A program made the position numbers and the translations under genes. DNA of 64,000 nucleotides, taken from positions 1 to 64,000 of the forward strand of contig CAZTOZ010000013.1 in assembly GCA_964614535.1 (NCBI GenBank), given 5' to 3'. Positions 17,543 through 26,483 of the stretch are shown one piece after another. Each line of letters starts with the position of its first letter. The first letter of the stretch is position 1. The notes under the pieces are model-generated. The model did no database searches and was not told the DNA's origin. It worked only from the letters and a program-made list of their open reading frames with translations. Source of the stretch: JALSHZ01 sp964614535 (GTDB lineage Bacteria > Pseudomonadota > Gammaproteobacteria > UWMA-0217).

Positions 17543-17962
17543 TCAGGAATCCGCCTTGGCGGGCTGTTCGCTCTTGGCCTCTTCGCTCTTGGCCTCGGCG
17601 GCGGGCGCGGGCGTCTCCGGCTTGGCCGGGGCGCTCTTCTCCTCCTCCTGCTTGGCGAGCGGCGACGGCTCGGTCACCGCCTCGTCGCGGCGGATGATGA
17701 GGTTGCGGATAATGGCATCGTTGAAACGGAAGATACTGACCAGTTCGTCGTGGACTTCCTGGCCGCATTCGATGTTCATCAGCACATAGTGCGCCTTGTG
17801 GATCTTGTTGATCGGGTAGGCCAGCTGGCGGCGCCCCCAATCCTCCAGGCGATGCACCTTGCCACCGCCGTCTTCGACCAGCTTGCGGTAGCGTTCGATC
17901 ATCGCGGGCACCTGCTCGCTCTGGTCGGGATGGACCAGAAAGACTATTTCGTAGTGTCTCAT
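17543..17962 (-). CDS. rpsF: 30S ribosomal protein S6
   Basis: A 139-residue protein. The first ~95 residues form the S6 fold (MRHYEIVFLVHPDQSEQVP, NKIHKAHYVLMNIECG, FNDAIIRNLIIRRDEAV). The remaining ~40 residues are a low-complexity Ala/Glu/Lys/Pro tail, longer than usual but of a type often seen in S6. AAGGAG precedes the ATG. It is the first gene of the rpsF-rpsR-DUF2232-rplI-dnaB-alr unit. Confidence 0.97.
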   Translation of the reverse strand: MRHYEIVFLVHPDQSEQVPAMIERYRKLVEDGGGKVHRLEDWGRRQLAYPINKIHKAHYVLMNIECGQEVHDELVSIFRFNDAIIRNLIIRRDEAVTEPSPLAKQEEEKSAPAKPETPAPAAEAKSEEAKSEQPAKADS

Positions 17963-18048
17963 TGTTACTCCTTACGGATGGTTCAGCCTCCCGCGCCAGC
18001 GGTGAGGCAAGGAGCCGCCAGGCATGCCCGACGGATAAAAGGCGCGTA

Positions 18049-18077
18049 ATCATACGTGATGCGCCTATCCAAAACAA
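18049..18077 (-). promoter_or_regulatory. Sigma70 promoter of the rpsF operon
   Basis: On the minus strand, TTGTTT (18072-18077) is followed by a 17-base spacer and TATGAT (18049-18054), then a TACGCGCC discriminator. It would give a leader of roughly 80 bases before rpsF, long enough for the S6:S18 autoregulatory structure known from other bacteria; I could not confirm that fold by eye. Confidence 0.65.
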
Positions 18078-18174
18078 TATCGCGGCACAGGAACTATTGC
18101 CGCCCCGCCCAGTCTGACGATGAAGCAAGGTACAGAGCCGGTCCGGCACCGGATGCCCAACAGGGGGAAGCACA

Positions 18175-19365
18175 ATGGGGGAACCCCAGCCAGTACGATC
18201 GGGGTACGGCAAGCCGATAATATCAACAGCCGATCCTCAGCTCAGAATCGAAACCATCACCTCGATGGCGGAGCTGGACAGACTCAGGCGAGCGTGGCCA
18301 CAGTTGCTCACAGACAATTGTCGAGCCAGCGCCTTCCAGTCGATGGGCTGGATCGACGCATGGTGGCGGACGCTTGGTCGTTCGTCCGGCTGGCAGCTGT
18401 CCATTGTCGTCGCTTATGACAATGGCGCACCGGTATTGCTCTGGCCACTGGTCCAGCGGCGCAATGGCTTCTGGCGTATTGCCAGCTGGATGGCGGCCGA
18501 CACCGGGCAATATGGCAATATCCTCAGTATCCGCGACGGGGACTGTGACTTCTGGATCAAGGCGACATGGCAATACATTGTCGACCACTCGGGATTCGAC
18601 ATCATCACCCTGCCCGGCGTTCACGCCGACAGCTGTCTTGGCCGATTATTGCAGCAGGAGGGCATTCCGGCGCAGACAACGCATTTTGCGCCTGTCTTCG
18701 ACATCACCATGCTCGAAGACCCCAAACAATGGCAACTGTCGCAAAAACGGGGCTTTCGCAAGGATCTGCGGCGCCGCCGCCGACGCCTGGCCGAGCTCGG
18801 TGAGGTGCGTTTTGAACGGCTGCGAGATATCGAGGAGATCGAAAACGCCATTCCCATCGCGCTGCAACACAAGAAAGCATGGTTCCGGGCGCGCAAACTG
18901 TACGGCCGGATCATCGAGCATCCACAGGCTGCTGAATGGATGACCCGCGCCGCAATCGATGCATTGACCGAAGATAGGCTGGTCTACGCGGTGCTCAAGC
19001 TCGACGGCAGAATCATTGCCAGCCAGCTCGGCTTCACCCGTGACAGGCAACTGTACAACTATTTCGGCTCTTTTGACCTGGATCTGCAACGCTACTCCCC
19101 CGGCAATATTCTGACGCAGGATCTGTTGCAGTGGGCAATCGATAACGGCATGGAACAGTTCGACCTGATGCCGCCAAACGACGACTACAAGGCCTGCTGG
19201 GCCAATACAGAGGTCAAAGTCTCGAGTTACCGCCTCGGTATCACTCCGAAAGGCCGCATTGTCAATGCATGCTACAACCCCGCCTTGCAATCACTCGGGC
19301 TGCGCGGCTACCGGGCCCTGCCGCGCGGCCTGCGCAAGATCGTGGCACGCTGGATCGGCTGCTGA
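18175..19365 (+). CDS. FemAB/CelD-like GNAT acetyltransferase, polysaccharide-associated
   Basis: A 396-residue cytoplasmic protein with two tandem GNAT-like halves. The second resembles the Acetyltransf_6 (CelD/BcsL) domain: QKRGFRKDLRRRRRRLAELGEVRFE, RLVYAVLKLDGRIIASQLGF, LYNYFGSFDLDLQRYSPGN, LMPPNDDYKACWAN. Such proteins are linked to cellulose or exopolysaccharide synthesis and probably acylate a sugar or lipid-linked intermediate; the substrate is unknown. A GGGGGA site lies upstream of the ATG. The flippase gene starts 16 bases after its stop, so the pair is likely an operon. Confidence 0.78.
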   Translation: MGEPQPVRSGYGKPIISTADPQLRIETITSMAELDRLRRAWPQLLTDNCRASAFQSMGWIDAWWRTLGRSSGWQLSIVVAYDNGAPVLLWPLVQRRNGFWRIASWMAADTGQYGNILSIRDGDCDFWIKATWQYIVDHSGFDIITLPGVHADSCLGRLLQQEGIPAQTTHFAPVFDITMLEDPKQWQLSQKRGFRKDLRRRRRRLAELGEVRFERLRDIEEIENAIPIALQHKKAWFRARKLYGRIIEHPQAAEWMTRAAIDALTEDRLVYAVLKLDGRIIASQLGFTRDRQLYNYFGSFDLDLQRYSPGNILTQDLLQWAIDNGMEQFDLMPPNDDYKACWANTEVKVSSYRLGITPKGRIVNACYNPALQSLGLRGYRALPRGLRKIVARWIGC

Positions 19366-19381
19366 TGCCCGTCGGTGCGGG

Positions 19382-20665
19382 ATGTCACTGATCCACGGCA
19401 TTTCATGGGTCATGCTGATCCGCGTTGCCGGCGCGGGGCTCACCTATTTGTCGCATGTGATGCTGGCGCGCTGGATGGGTGCCTTCGAGTTTGGCATCTT
19501 CGCCTACGCTTGGGTCTGGGTCACTATCATCGGCTACATCGCGCCACTTGGCATCAGCGGCGCCGTGGTCAAGTTCCTGCCGGATTACTTGGCACGCGGC
19601 AAATGGCGCCGGGCACGCGGGCTCATTTCCTTCAGCAGAATCGCAGTGGCACTCTCGGGCCTTGTCATCGGCACGGCATTCGGCCTGACCATCTTTCTGC
19701 TCGGTGACCTGGTTCCCACGCACTACCGTCTACCGCTCTATCTGGCCGCGGCCACCATGCCTCTCATGGGCCTGATCGACCTCCATCAGGAGCTGTCACG
19801 AAGCTTCGACTGGATGCGCCAGGCTTACTTCCCCACCTATGTGCTGCGCCCCGCCATGCTACTGCTTCTGGTAGGCATCATCGTCTACCGCGGCATCCCA
19901 ACCACGGCCAGCAGCGCCAGCACGGCAGCGCTCATTGCCTGTCTGGCGACACTGGGGGCGCAATTTGCGCTATTCCGCGGCAAAGTCGGCTCGGAGTTCT
20001 CGGCGGATCGGGCCACCTATCATGCCCGGCACTGGCTGCGGGCAGCCTTTCCCTTTTTGTTCATCGAAGCCGCCTATCTGGTACTGGAGAACACCGACAT
20101 CGTCATGCTCGGTTATTTCACCCCACCCGATGACATTGCGATCTACTACGCCGTCATTCGCACCAGCGGCCTGCTCGGCTTCATCGCCTTCGCGGTTTCG
20201 GCATTGGCCGCTCCACGCTTTTCAACGCTGCATGCCCAGGAAAAGACAGCTGAACTGCGTGCCTTCTATCACCAAAGCATTCACCTGACGCTGTGGCCCT
20301 CACTGGCACTGGGGGCACTGCTACTGCTTTTCGGCGAGCCGATCCTGGCATTTTTCGGCCCACAGTTCAGTAGCGGCTACCCGGCGCTGGCAATTCTGGT
20401 GACGGCCATGCTATTCGAAGCGGCGTTCGGCCCGGTAAGTTTTCTGCTGAGCATGACCGGCCACCAGGCCGCCACCGCCAGAGCAATCGGCTACACCGCC
20501 GTAGCCAATATCGTGCTGAACGCGATCCTGATTCCTCAGTGGGGATTGCTCGGCGCGGCAACAGCTACCGCACTCTCGATCATGCTGCGGACGATCTGGT
20601 TCACGGTACTGGCCCGCTCGCGACTGGGCGTTGGCCTCATTCCGCTGCTGTCTCATCATCGGTAG
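19382..20665 (+). CDS. Polysaccharide/oligosaccharide flippase (Wzx/MurJ-like superfamily)
   Basis: A 427-residue membrane protein with about 12-14 hydrophobic helices. It begins ISWVMLIRVAGAGLTYLSHVMLARWMG and contains ENTDIVMLGYFTPPDDIAIYYAV and LSMTGHQAATARAIGYTAVANIVLN, the pattern of the polysaccharide transporter family that flips lipid-linked saccharides across the inner membrane. Start taken at 19382; no strong ribosome binding site is visible, so coupling to the preceding acetyltransferase is likely. No glycosyltransferases accompany the pair. Confidence 0.85.
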   Translation: MSLIHGISWVMLIRVAGAGLTYLSHVMLARWMGAFEFGIFAYAWVWVTIIGYIAPLGISGAVVKFLPDYLARGKWRRARGLISFSRIAVALSGLVIGTAFGLTIFLLGDLVPTHYRLPLYLAAATMPLMGLIDLHQELSRSFDWMRQAYFPTYVLRPAMLLLLVGIIVYRGIPTTASSASTAALIACLATLGAQFALFRGKVGSEFSADRATYHARHWLRAAFPFLFIEAAYLVLENTDIVMLGYFTPPDDIAIYYAVIRTSGLLGFIAFAVSALAAPRFSTLHAQEKTAELRAFYHQSIHLTLWPSLALGALLLLFGEPILAFFGPQFSSGYPALAILVTAMLFEAAFGPVSFLLSMTGHQAATARAIGYTAVANIVLNAILIPQWGLLGAATATALSIMLRTIWFTVLARSRLGVGLIPLLSHHR

Positions 20666-20742
20666 ACGCTGTTTGCGCCCAGCCCCAGGGTGCGCAAGAC
20701 TCCCCTTCCGACCCGATACACCACAGATGACACTATTCGATC

Positions 20743-20970
20743 ATGACAATGCACGGATGCACGCTCCACACACGATTTTTCATCTGCCTGCTCATTGCGG
20801 TGCCCGCGGTCTACGCCCGCCAGGCACCCGACCTGCTGCTCGCCAACGTCTACGAAGAGACCATCGATGTTCGAGACTACTGGATCAGCGAGAAATTCGA
20901 TTACCACGGCAAGACCCGCAACGGTCTGCCACGATTCGCCAGCTTTCTGCGCATTCGTCCGACGGAATAG
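20743..20970 (+). pseudogene. ATP-dependent DNA ligase remnant with large internal deletion
   Basis: The 75-codon frame joins the two ends of a periplasmic-type ATP-dependent DNA ligase, about 270-280 residues when intact. The N-terminal part is a signal peptide followed by PDLLLANVYEETIDVRDYW and ISEKFD, where K is the adenylation lysine. The C-terminal part, YHGKTRNGLPRFASFLRIRP, matches the end of the OB domain of the same family (compare KYRGITNSGKPRFATYWR in the Haemophilus enzyme, from memory). About 200 residues, including the rest of the nucleotidyltransferase domain, are missing between them, in frame. It cannot ligate DNA, though a short secreted peptide could still be made. Confidence 0.75.
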
Positions 20971-20971
20971 A

Positions 20972-21823
20972 CTACCGGCTGCCACCCCTGGAAGCCTTCA
21001 CCAGCGCCGCATCCAGCCAGCGAGCCGGCAACAGCCGGCGCAGCAGGCCGAAGACCTTGGTCGGCACGGTGACGTAGTAGCGAATCTTCGGCCGCGGGCT
21101 CTCCAGTGCGTGAATCACCTTCTCCAGCACCGCCTCCGGCGGCAGCGTGAACGGCGCCGCCGGCCCCTCCTTCAACAGCCGCGCCTCCATCGCCTCGTAC
21201 TGGGCTCGATGGGCGCTGCCGGCCTTGTCGATCCAGCGTTGGTAGGCCTTGTAGGCATTTTCCCGAAAGCGGCTTTCGATCGGCCCCGGCTCGATCAGAC
21301 TGATGTGGATGCCCGTACCGGCCAGCTCCATCCGCTGGGTGTCGGCGATTCCCTCCAACGCAAACTTGGAGGCGTTATAAGCGCCACGGTAGGGGAACGC
21401 CACCAGCCCCAGCACCGAACTGTTGTGGATGATCCGCCCCCCGCCACGCTCGCGCATCCGGGCGATGACCCGATTGGTCAGCTCCACCGTACCGAACAGA
21501 TTGGTCTCGAACTGCGCCCGCAGGCCATCGCGGGGCAAATCCTCCACCGCGCCTGGCAAGCCCCAGGCACCATTGTTGAACAGACCGTAGATGCCATCCG
21601 GCGCGGCAGCGACCGTCTCGGCCACCGCCGCGCGGATCGACGCCGAATCATCCAGATCCAGCCGCCGCGCCTCGAACCCCTCGTCGACCAGCCGCGCCAC
21701 GTCGGCCGCCTTGCGCGCCGTCGCCACGACACGATACCCCCGCGCTTTCAAGCCCCGCGCAACACACAGCCCGATGCCGCTGGAGCAACCGGTGATGAGA
21801 ATGGTCCTGTCCATGGGTGTCAT
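20972..21823 (-). CDS. Short-chain dehydrogenase/reductase
   Basis: A 283-residue classical SDR: nucleotide-binding TILITGCSSGIG, NNGAWG, catalytic serine in IIHNSSVLGLVAFPYRG, and YNASKFALEG with the YxxxK pair. The LEPGPIESRFRENA region is typical of the group resembling YbbO-type reductases. The substrate is not predictable. A second ATG three codons in (21814) is an equally good start. The C-terminal ~40 residues are basic and hydrophobic (VFGLLRRLLPARW) and may touch the membrane. It converges on the ligase remnant and is divergent from the DUF3375-like gene. Confidence 0.9.
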   Translation of the reverse strand: MTPMDRTILITGCSSGIGLCVARGLKARGYRVVATARKAADVARLVDEGFEARRLDLDDSASIRAAVAETVAAAPDGIYGLFNNGAWGLPGAVEDLPRDGLRAQFETNLFGTVELTNRVIARMRERGGGRIIHNSSVLGLVAFPYRGAYNASKFALEGIADTQRMELAGTGIHISLIEPGPIESRFRENAYKAYQRWIDKAGSAHRAQYEAMEARLLKEGPAAPFTLPPEAVLEKVIHALESPRPKIRYYVTVPTKVFGLLRRLLPARWLDAALVKASRGGSR

Positions 21824-21855
21824 AATAGCAGCCCGGCCATTTACCCGATGTCGCC

Positions 21856-22752
21856 ATGCCGCTCGACTACTTCACCCTCGACCGCCTGCGCCGCCAGCAC
21901 CCGGCCGGGCGGTTGCTGCTGGCCGACCACGCGCCCCTGATCGCCAGTTTTCTCGCCCACGCCTTCATCGAGCCGAACGAGCGGGTGCTGTCCCGGTCCA
22001 AACTGGCCACACGGCTGGAAGACGAGCTCTACCCGCTGCACGCAAGAGGCCCGGAAGAGGATTTTGAAGAGGGCTTCGATACCTCCTCCATCCGCTCGAC
22101 ATCCGAGGACGGCGACGTTGCCGGGGACGTCTTCGTTTCGCGGCTCGATGAGTGGGTGGTGCAGGCACTGAGCCGCCCTCTTCCCGACCATCGGCTGACA
22201 CCGGTAACCGGCAGGCAGGAGGCCGACGATCCCCAGGGGTTGCTGTTCACGGCGGAGGGCGACCCCACCATTCCCTGCTATATCGAACCACCCGACGCCA
22301 TCGCCCGGCTCGAAAAAAAGTGGCGATCGATCACACATCCCCAATGGAGAGGCCCCCTACCCCCCGGAATCCCGGCCGATACGTTCGGCCGGATACTCAA
22401 GCTGCCGGAACAGCTCGATTTCATCGGCACCTACCCCGAGACGGCCGACAGCTTCGCCATCGTCGCCGACATGATGTTCTTGCTCAGGGAGCAGATCGAC
22501 GGCCAGGGCGACGCGGAGCGACACACGACCGGAAAGATCGCCACCATGATGACCGACAGACTACTGGGCATCCTCGACCGCTTCGATCCGGCAACGGCGA
22601 TTCCCGCCTCCCACCCCCACAACGCCCCGCTGTACGAGGCACTGACACATTGCCTTGCCATCCTCGAAAAGATCGCACCGGGCACGCCGTCGATCCCCCC
22701 ACTGCGGCAACGCCTCGCCGCGCTCGACCCGAATCGACCAGCCAGCCGTTGA
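21856..22752 (+). CDS. Orphan protein with DUF3375 (JetA/MksF-like) N-terminus
   Basis: In this 298-residue protein the first ~50 residues (LRRQHPAGRLLLADHAPLI, ASFLAHAFIEPNERVLSR, LATRLEDELYPL) match the start of DUF3375 proteins, the JetA/MksF kleisin-like subunit of Wadjet/MksBEF complexes, as I remember that family. The remaining ~240 residues do not match what I recall: an acidic linker, then helical stretches (EQLDFIGTYPETADSFAIV, HCLAILEKIAPG). It is shorter than the ~480 residues expected, and jetB/jetC/jetD partners are absent. It could be a truncated, recombined or repurposed family member. No clear ribosome binding site is visible. Confidence 0.6.
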   Translation: MPLDYFTLDRLRRQHPAGRLLLADHAPLIASFLAHAFIEPNERVLSRSKLATRLEDELYPLHARGPEEDFEEGFDTSSIRSTSEDGDVAGDVFVSRLDEWVVQALSRPLPDHRLTPVTGRQEADDPQGLLFTAEGDPTIPCYIEPPDAIARLEKKWRSITHPQWRGPLPPGIPADTFGRILKLPEQLDFIGTYPETADSFAIVADMMFLLREQIDGQGDAERHTTGKIATMMTDRLLGILDRFDPATAIPASHPHNAPLYEALTHCLAILEKIAPGTPSIPPLRQRLAALDPNRPASR

Positions 22753-22977
22753 ACCACCAACAACGGGCGACGAACCAACGGCAACGCTTTTCTTGTCAAC
22801 AATTGCAAACAGCCTATCCGAAACCTCACCGGCGTTGTGACCGGGCCCGGCTTTTTTCTGTATTCTCGCTCCACCCTTCAGGATTGAAGGCGGGCGGTGG
22901 GACAACGACCCGGGCGGGGCCTCCAAACGGCGCCTGTCGGGGTAGATACCAGGCATGGAAGCGATCTTCAGAACGAC

Positions 22978-24708
22978 ATGAGAGCACACACCTTTCTCTA
23001 CGACGTATCATCCGAACTCCGGGACGACTTCGAACTGGCGGGGCTCGATGGCGAATTGCCGACGCTGGTTCAGGTCTTCACCACCAGCGCCAAGCGGCCG
23101 TTCATCGAAAGTGTCCTGCACGAGATCCGCGCCCTGTTGCCGGAAGCGACGGTGATCGGCGCGACGACGACGGCAGTGATCCACGACGGCGAGATCTGCG
23201 ACGAGGGCACGATCGTCTCCGTCTGCGAGTTCGATGCCAGCGAGATCACCACCAGCATCGCCTCCGATCTGCCCGCCGACACCGACTGGCTGCTGCTGGG
23301 GCAGCGGCTGAGCGAGGAATGCAGCCGGGAGAACACGCGAATGCTGCTGTGTCATGCCGCCGGCGCCGCGCTCAATGCCGAAAACCTCGCCCGCGGCATG
23401 ACGGATCACTTCCAGGACACCGTACTGGCCGGCTGCCTGGCCATGGCGCCGGACAACGGCGGCCAGGCGCTGGTGTTCCATCAGGACCAGATTCACGACA
23501 ACGCGGTCATCGCCGTGTCGCTGTCGGGCGAGGAGCTGCTGGCCGGCATCCATTTCAGCACCGACTGGATGATGCTGGGCACGGCGATGGAGGTAACGCA
23601 CGCCGAGGACAACGTCGTCCATCGCATCAACGACACGCCGGTGCGGGAGATCTACTCCCGCTATCTGGGCGAGGAGGCGGTGGCCGAGTTCGATACCACG
23701 TCGGTGCGGTTTCCGCTGCTGGCCGATCGCGACGGGGTGACGGTGGCACGACTGGGCAAGAAGCTGCTGGACAACGGCGGCATCGAGCTGTGGGGGAACC
23801 TCTATCCGGGCGAGAAGGTGCGCTTCGGCATCCCCAGCCCGGTGGTGGCGATGGAAGATTTCAACTTCCTCATCGAATCGCTGCACGAACAGCCCTGCGA
23901 CGCGCTGTTCGTCTATCCGGGGCAGGTACGGATGCACCTGCTCAAGTCGCTGACCAGCGACGAGATCTCGCAGTTCGCCGAAACCGCGCCGACCACCGGC
24001 ATGTTCACACTGGGGCAGTTCTGCTACAGCCCCGGCCAGTTCAGCTATCTGCACTATTCACAGACGACGCTCTCGCTGACCGAAGGGCAGGACAAGGAAC
24101 GCGATCCCAGCACCACCGGCCTGACCAACCCCTTCTCGCAGGATACGCTGGAGATGCGCGCGGTCTCGCGGCTGGTCAACACCACCGCACGGGAGCTGGA
24201 GGAGGCCAACCGCTCGCTGGAGAAACTGGCCAACACCGACGCACTGACCGGCATCTACAACCGCCACAAGGGGCAGGTGGTGCTGGAGCAGGAGTTTCTG
24301 CGCGCGCGGCGCTACAACCGCCCGCTGTCGCTGATCATGATCGACGTGGACGACTTCAAGCGCATCAACGACACCTTCGGCCATCAGGCCGGCGACGACG
24401 CACTGGTGCATGTGGCCGACACCATCCAGCCGCTGATCCGTCAGACCGACTTCTTCGTGCGCTGGGGCGGCGAGGAGTTCCTCATCATCTGCCCGGAGAC
24501 CTCGATCCAGGGCACCACCGAACTGGCCGAACGGCTGCGCGAGGCGGTGGCCGCGAAACCGGCGCCCGGCAGCACGACGATCACCCTGAGCATCGGCGTC
24601 ACCGGCTTCCGCCCCGAGGACACCCGGGACAGCCTCATCGGCCGGGCCGACAAGGCACTCTACATCTCCAAGAATCAGGGCAAGAACCAGGTCACCACCT
24701 GGGAGTAG
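22978..24708 (+). CDS. FIST-domain diguanylate cyclase (GGDEF)
   Basis: A 576-residue soluble protein. Residues ~25-380 form FIST N and C sensory domains (GATTTAVIHDGEICDEGTIVSV, STDWMMLGTAMEVTHAEDN, INDTPVREIYSRYLGEEA, FGQFCYSPG-like end). A short coiled linker (ARELEEANRSLEKLANTD) leads to a GGDEF domain with an intact GGEEF active site at residues 497-501 and an RQTD inhibitory site at 488-491. It should make cyclic di-GMP in response to a small molecule, with product feedback. FIST domains are thought to bind amino-acid-like ligands. Start set at 22978; upstream in-frame codons lack domain content. The 225-base gap upstream shows no gene. It converges on polX with one base between the stop codons. 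Confidence 0.92.
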   Translation: MRAHTFLYDVSSELRDDFELAGLDGELPTLVQVFTTSAKRPFIESVLHEIRALLPEATVIGATTTAVIHDGEICDEGTIVSVCEFDASEITTSIASDLPADTDWLLLGQRLSEECSRENTRMLLCHAAGAALNAENLARGMTDHFQDTVLAGCLAMAPDNGGQALVFHQDQIHDNAVIAVSLSGEELLAGIHFSTDWMMLGTAMEVTHAEDNVVHRINDTPVREIYSRYLGEEAVAEFDTTSVRFPLLADRDGVTVARLGKKLLDNGGIELWGNLYPGEKVRFGIPSPVVAMEDFNFLIESLHEQPCDALFVYPGQVRMHLLKSLTSDEISQFAETAPTTGMFTLGQFCYSPGQFSYLHYSQTTLSLTEGQDKERDPSTTGLTNPFSQDTLEMRAVSRLVNTTARELEEANRSLEKLANTDALTGIYNRHKGQVVLEQEFLRARRYNRPLSLIMIDVDDFKRINDTFGHQAGDDALVHVADTIQPLIRQTDFFVRWGGEEFLIICPETSIQGTTELAERLREAVAAKPAPGSTTITLSIGVTGFRPEDTRDSLIGRADKALYISKNQGKNQVTTWE

Positions 24709-24709
24709 C

Positions 24710-26437
24710 TCACGGCGACCGTTTCAGCGCCCGCAGCAACGCATCGAGCCCCAGCGTATTGAGCACGTCGCCCGCTTCAAGCCAGCCCCGCCGCGCCTGG
24801 GCAACGCCGTAGCGCAGATAGCGAAGCTGGCCGCTGTCATGGGCATCGCTGGAGATCACCAGTTTCAGCCCTCGCGCCTTGGCCAACCGGCAGTGCACAT
24901 CGTCGAGATCGAGCCGCTGCGGCTGCGAGTTGATCTCCAGATAGCAGCCCCGCGAGACCGCCCCATCGATCACCCGCTCCAGATCGATCCGGCAGGCCTG
25001 GCGCTTGCCGATGAGCCGGCCGGTGGGATGAGCGAGAATGTTGAAATGGGGGTTGTCCATGGCTCGCAGGATGCGGCGGGTCTGCTTCTCCCGCGACAGC
25101 CCGAACGCGGAGTGGATGGCGCCGATACAAAGATCGAGCCGCGCCAGCACGGGATCGGGCATGTCGAGGCTGCCATCTTCGAGGATCTCCACCTCCAGCC
25201 CCTTGAGGATGCGGATGCCGTCGAGCCTCTCGTTGAGCGCATCGATCGCATCACACTGCGCCAGCAGCCGCTTTTCCGAGAGCCCACCGGCGACGCGCAG
25301 GGCGTGGCTGTGATCGGTGATCGCCAGGTAATCGTGACCCAACGCGCGGGCAGCCTCGGCCATCGATTCGAGCGAATCGCGGCCGTCGCTGGCCTCGGTA
25401 TGGCAATGCAGATCGCCGCGCAGATCGGCTTCTTCGATCAACGTCGGCAACCTGCCCTCGGCCGCCGCTTCCAGTTCGCCACGGTTCTCGCGCAGCTCCG
25501 GCGCCATCCACGGCAGATCGACAGCCGCATAGACCTCGCGTTCGCTGGCGCCGGCAATTCGCTTGCCCGCCTTGTCGAAAACACCATATTCATTGATCTT
25601 CAGCCCGCGCCGTGCCCCCATGACACGCACCGCGATATTGTGGGCCTTGTTGCCGGTGAAGTAGTGCCAGGCCGCGCCGAAGCTGGCCCGCGGCACCACC
25701 CGCAGATCCACTTGCAAGCCATTGTCGAGCACCACCGTCGAGCGCGTACCGCCACTGGAGATCACACGCCCCACCCGTTCGAAGGTGGTGAACGCATCCA
25801 CCACCGCTCGCCCCTTCGCGGCCACCGCGAGAATATCCAGATCGCCCACCGTCTCGCGGCGCCGGCGAAAGCTCCCGGCCATCTCCACCCGGCGCACGCC
25901 GGCCACCATCCGCAGGTGTTCGAGCAGCGCCTCCGCGATCGCCTCCACCTCGGCCCAGAGATGCCGGCGCAGCCGCTGTTGCAGCTGACGCAGTTCACGC
26001 AGGATGTTCTGCTCCGTCTTCACGCCAAACCCCGGCAACTGCCGCACCAGCCCGTTGCGGGCGGCCCGCTCCAGGTCGTCGAGACTGCCGATCTGGAGAT
26101 CGTCGCGCAGCCGTTTCAGCCGCTTCGGCCCCAGCCCCGGCACCTGAAGCAGATCCACCAGACCCGGCGACACCGCCGCCTCCAGCGACCGCAGCTTGCG
26201 CAGACCGCCGGTGGTGACGATCTCACGGATCTTCGCCGCCAGATCCTTGCCGATCGTCGGCAAGGCCTCCAGATCCTCTCCTGCCGCCACCATCTCGGCC
26301 AGGCTGCGCGACAACCCCTGCACCGTCCGCGCCGCGTTGCGGTAGGCCCGGATACGAAATGGATTGTCCCCCTGAATCTCCAGCAGATCGGCGATGCGAT
26401 CGAAGATGGCGGCGATTTCGGCGTTGCTGACGAACAT
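24710..26437 (-). CDS. polX: DNA polymerase/3'-5' exonuclease PolX
   Basis: A 575-residue protein. It has an N-terminal helix-hairpin-helix polymerase X domain (NPFRIRAYRNAARTVQ, LPTIGKDLAAKIREIV, VPGLGPKRLKRL), a nucleotidyltransferase palm with GSFRRRRETVGDLDILA, and a C-terminal PHP phosphoesterase (DLHCHTEASDGRDSLESM, AITDHSHALRVAGG, SSDAHDSGQLRYL). Bacterial PolX fills short gaps and trims 3' ends in base excision repair. The start at 26437 (MFVSNAEIAAIF) matches the family; the longer upstream frame crosses the terminator and is rejected. Confidence 0.94.
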   Translation of the reverse strand: MFVSNAEIAAIFDRIADLLEIQGDNPFRIRAYRNAARTVQGLSRSLAEMVAAGEDLEALPTIGKDLAAKIREIVTTGGLRKLRSLEAAVSPGLVDLLQVPGLGPKRLKRLRDDLQIGSLDDLERAARNGLVRQLPGFGVKTEQNILRELRQLQQRLRRHLWAEVEAIAEALLEHLRMVAGVRRVEMAGSFRRRRETVGDLDILAVAAKGRAVVDAFTTFERVGRVISSGGTRSTVVLDNGLQVDLRVVPRASFGAAWHYFTGNKAHNIAVRVMGARRGLKINEYGVFDKAGKRIAGASEREVYAAVDLPWMAPELRENRGELEAAAEGRLPTLIEEADLRGDLHCHTEASDGRDSLESMAEAARALGHDYLAITDHSHALRVAGGLSEKRLLAQCDAIDALNERLDGIRILKGLEVEILEDGSLDMPDPVLARLDLCIGAIHSAFGLSREKQTRRILRAMDNPHFNILAHPTGRLIGKRQACRIDLERVIDGAVSRGCYLEINSQPQRLDLDDVHCRLAKARGLKLVISSDAHDSGQLRYLRYGVAQARRGWLEAGDVLNTLGLDALLRALKRSP

Positions 26438-26483
26438 GCGCCGAGTGTAACCCCGAATGGAGAAATGCCGTTGACCAGGCACG

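Noticed and set aside
22753..22977. Possible c-di-GMP riboswitch upstream of the FIST-GGDEF gene
   Set aside because: The conserved GEMM core bases could not be found; only a short GC palindrome followed by a T run is visible.
22152..24812. 886-codon frame overlapping the DUF3375-like and FIST-GGDEF genes
   Set aside because: Proline, arginine and histidine rich with no domains; the FIST-GGDEF frame is clearly the real one.
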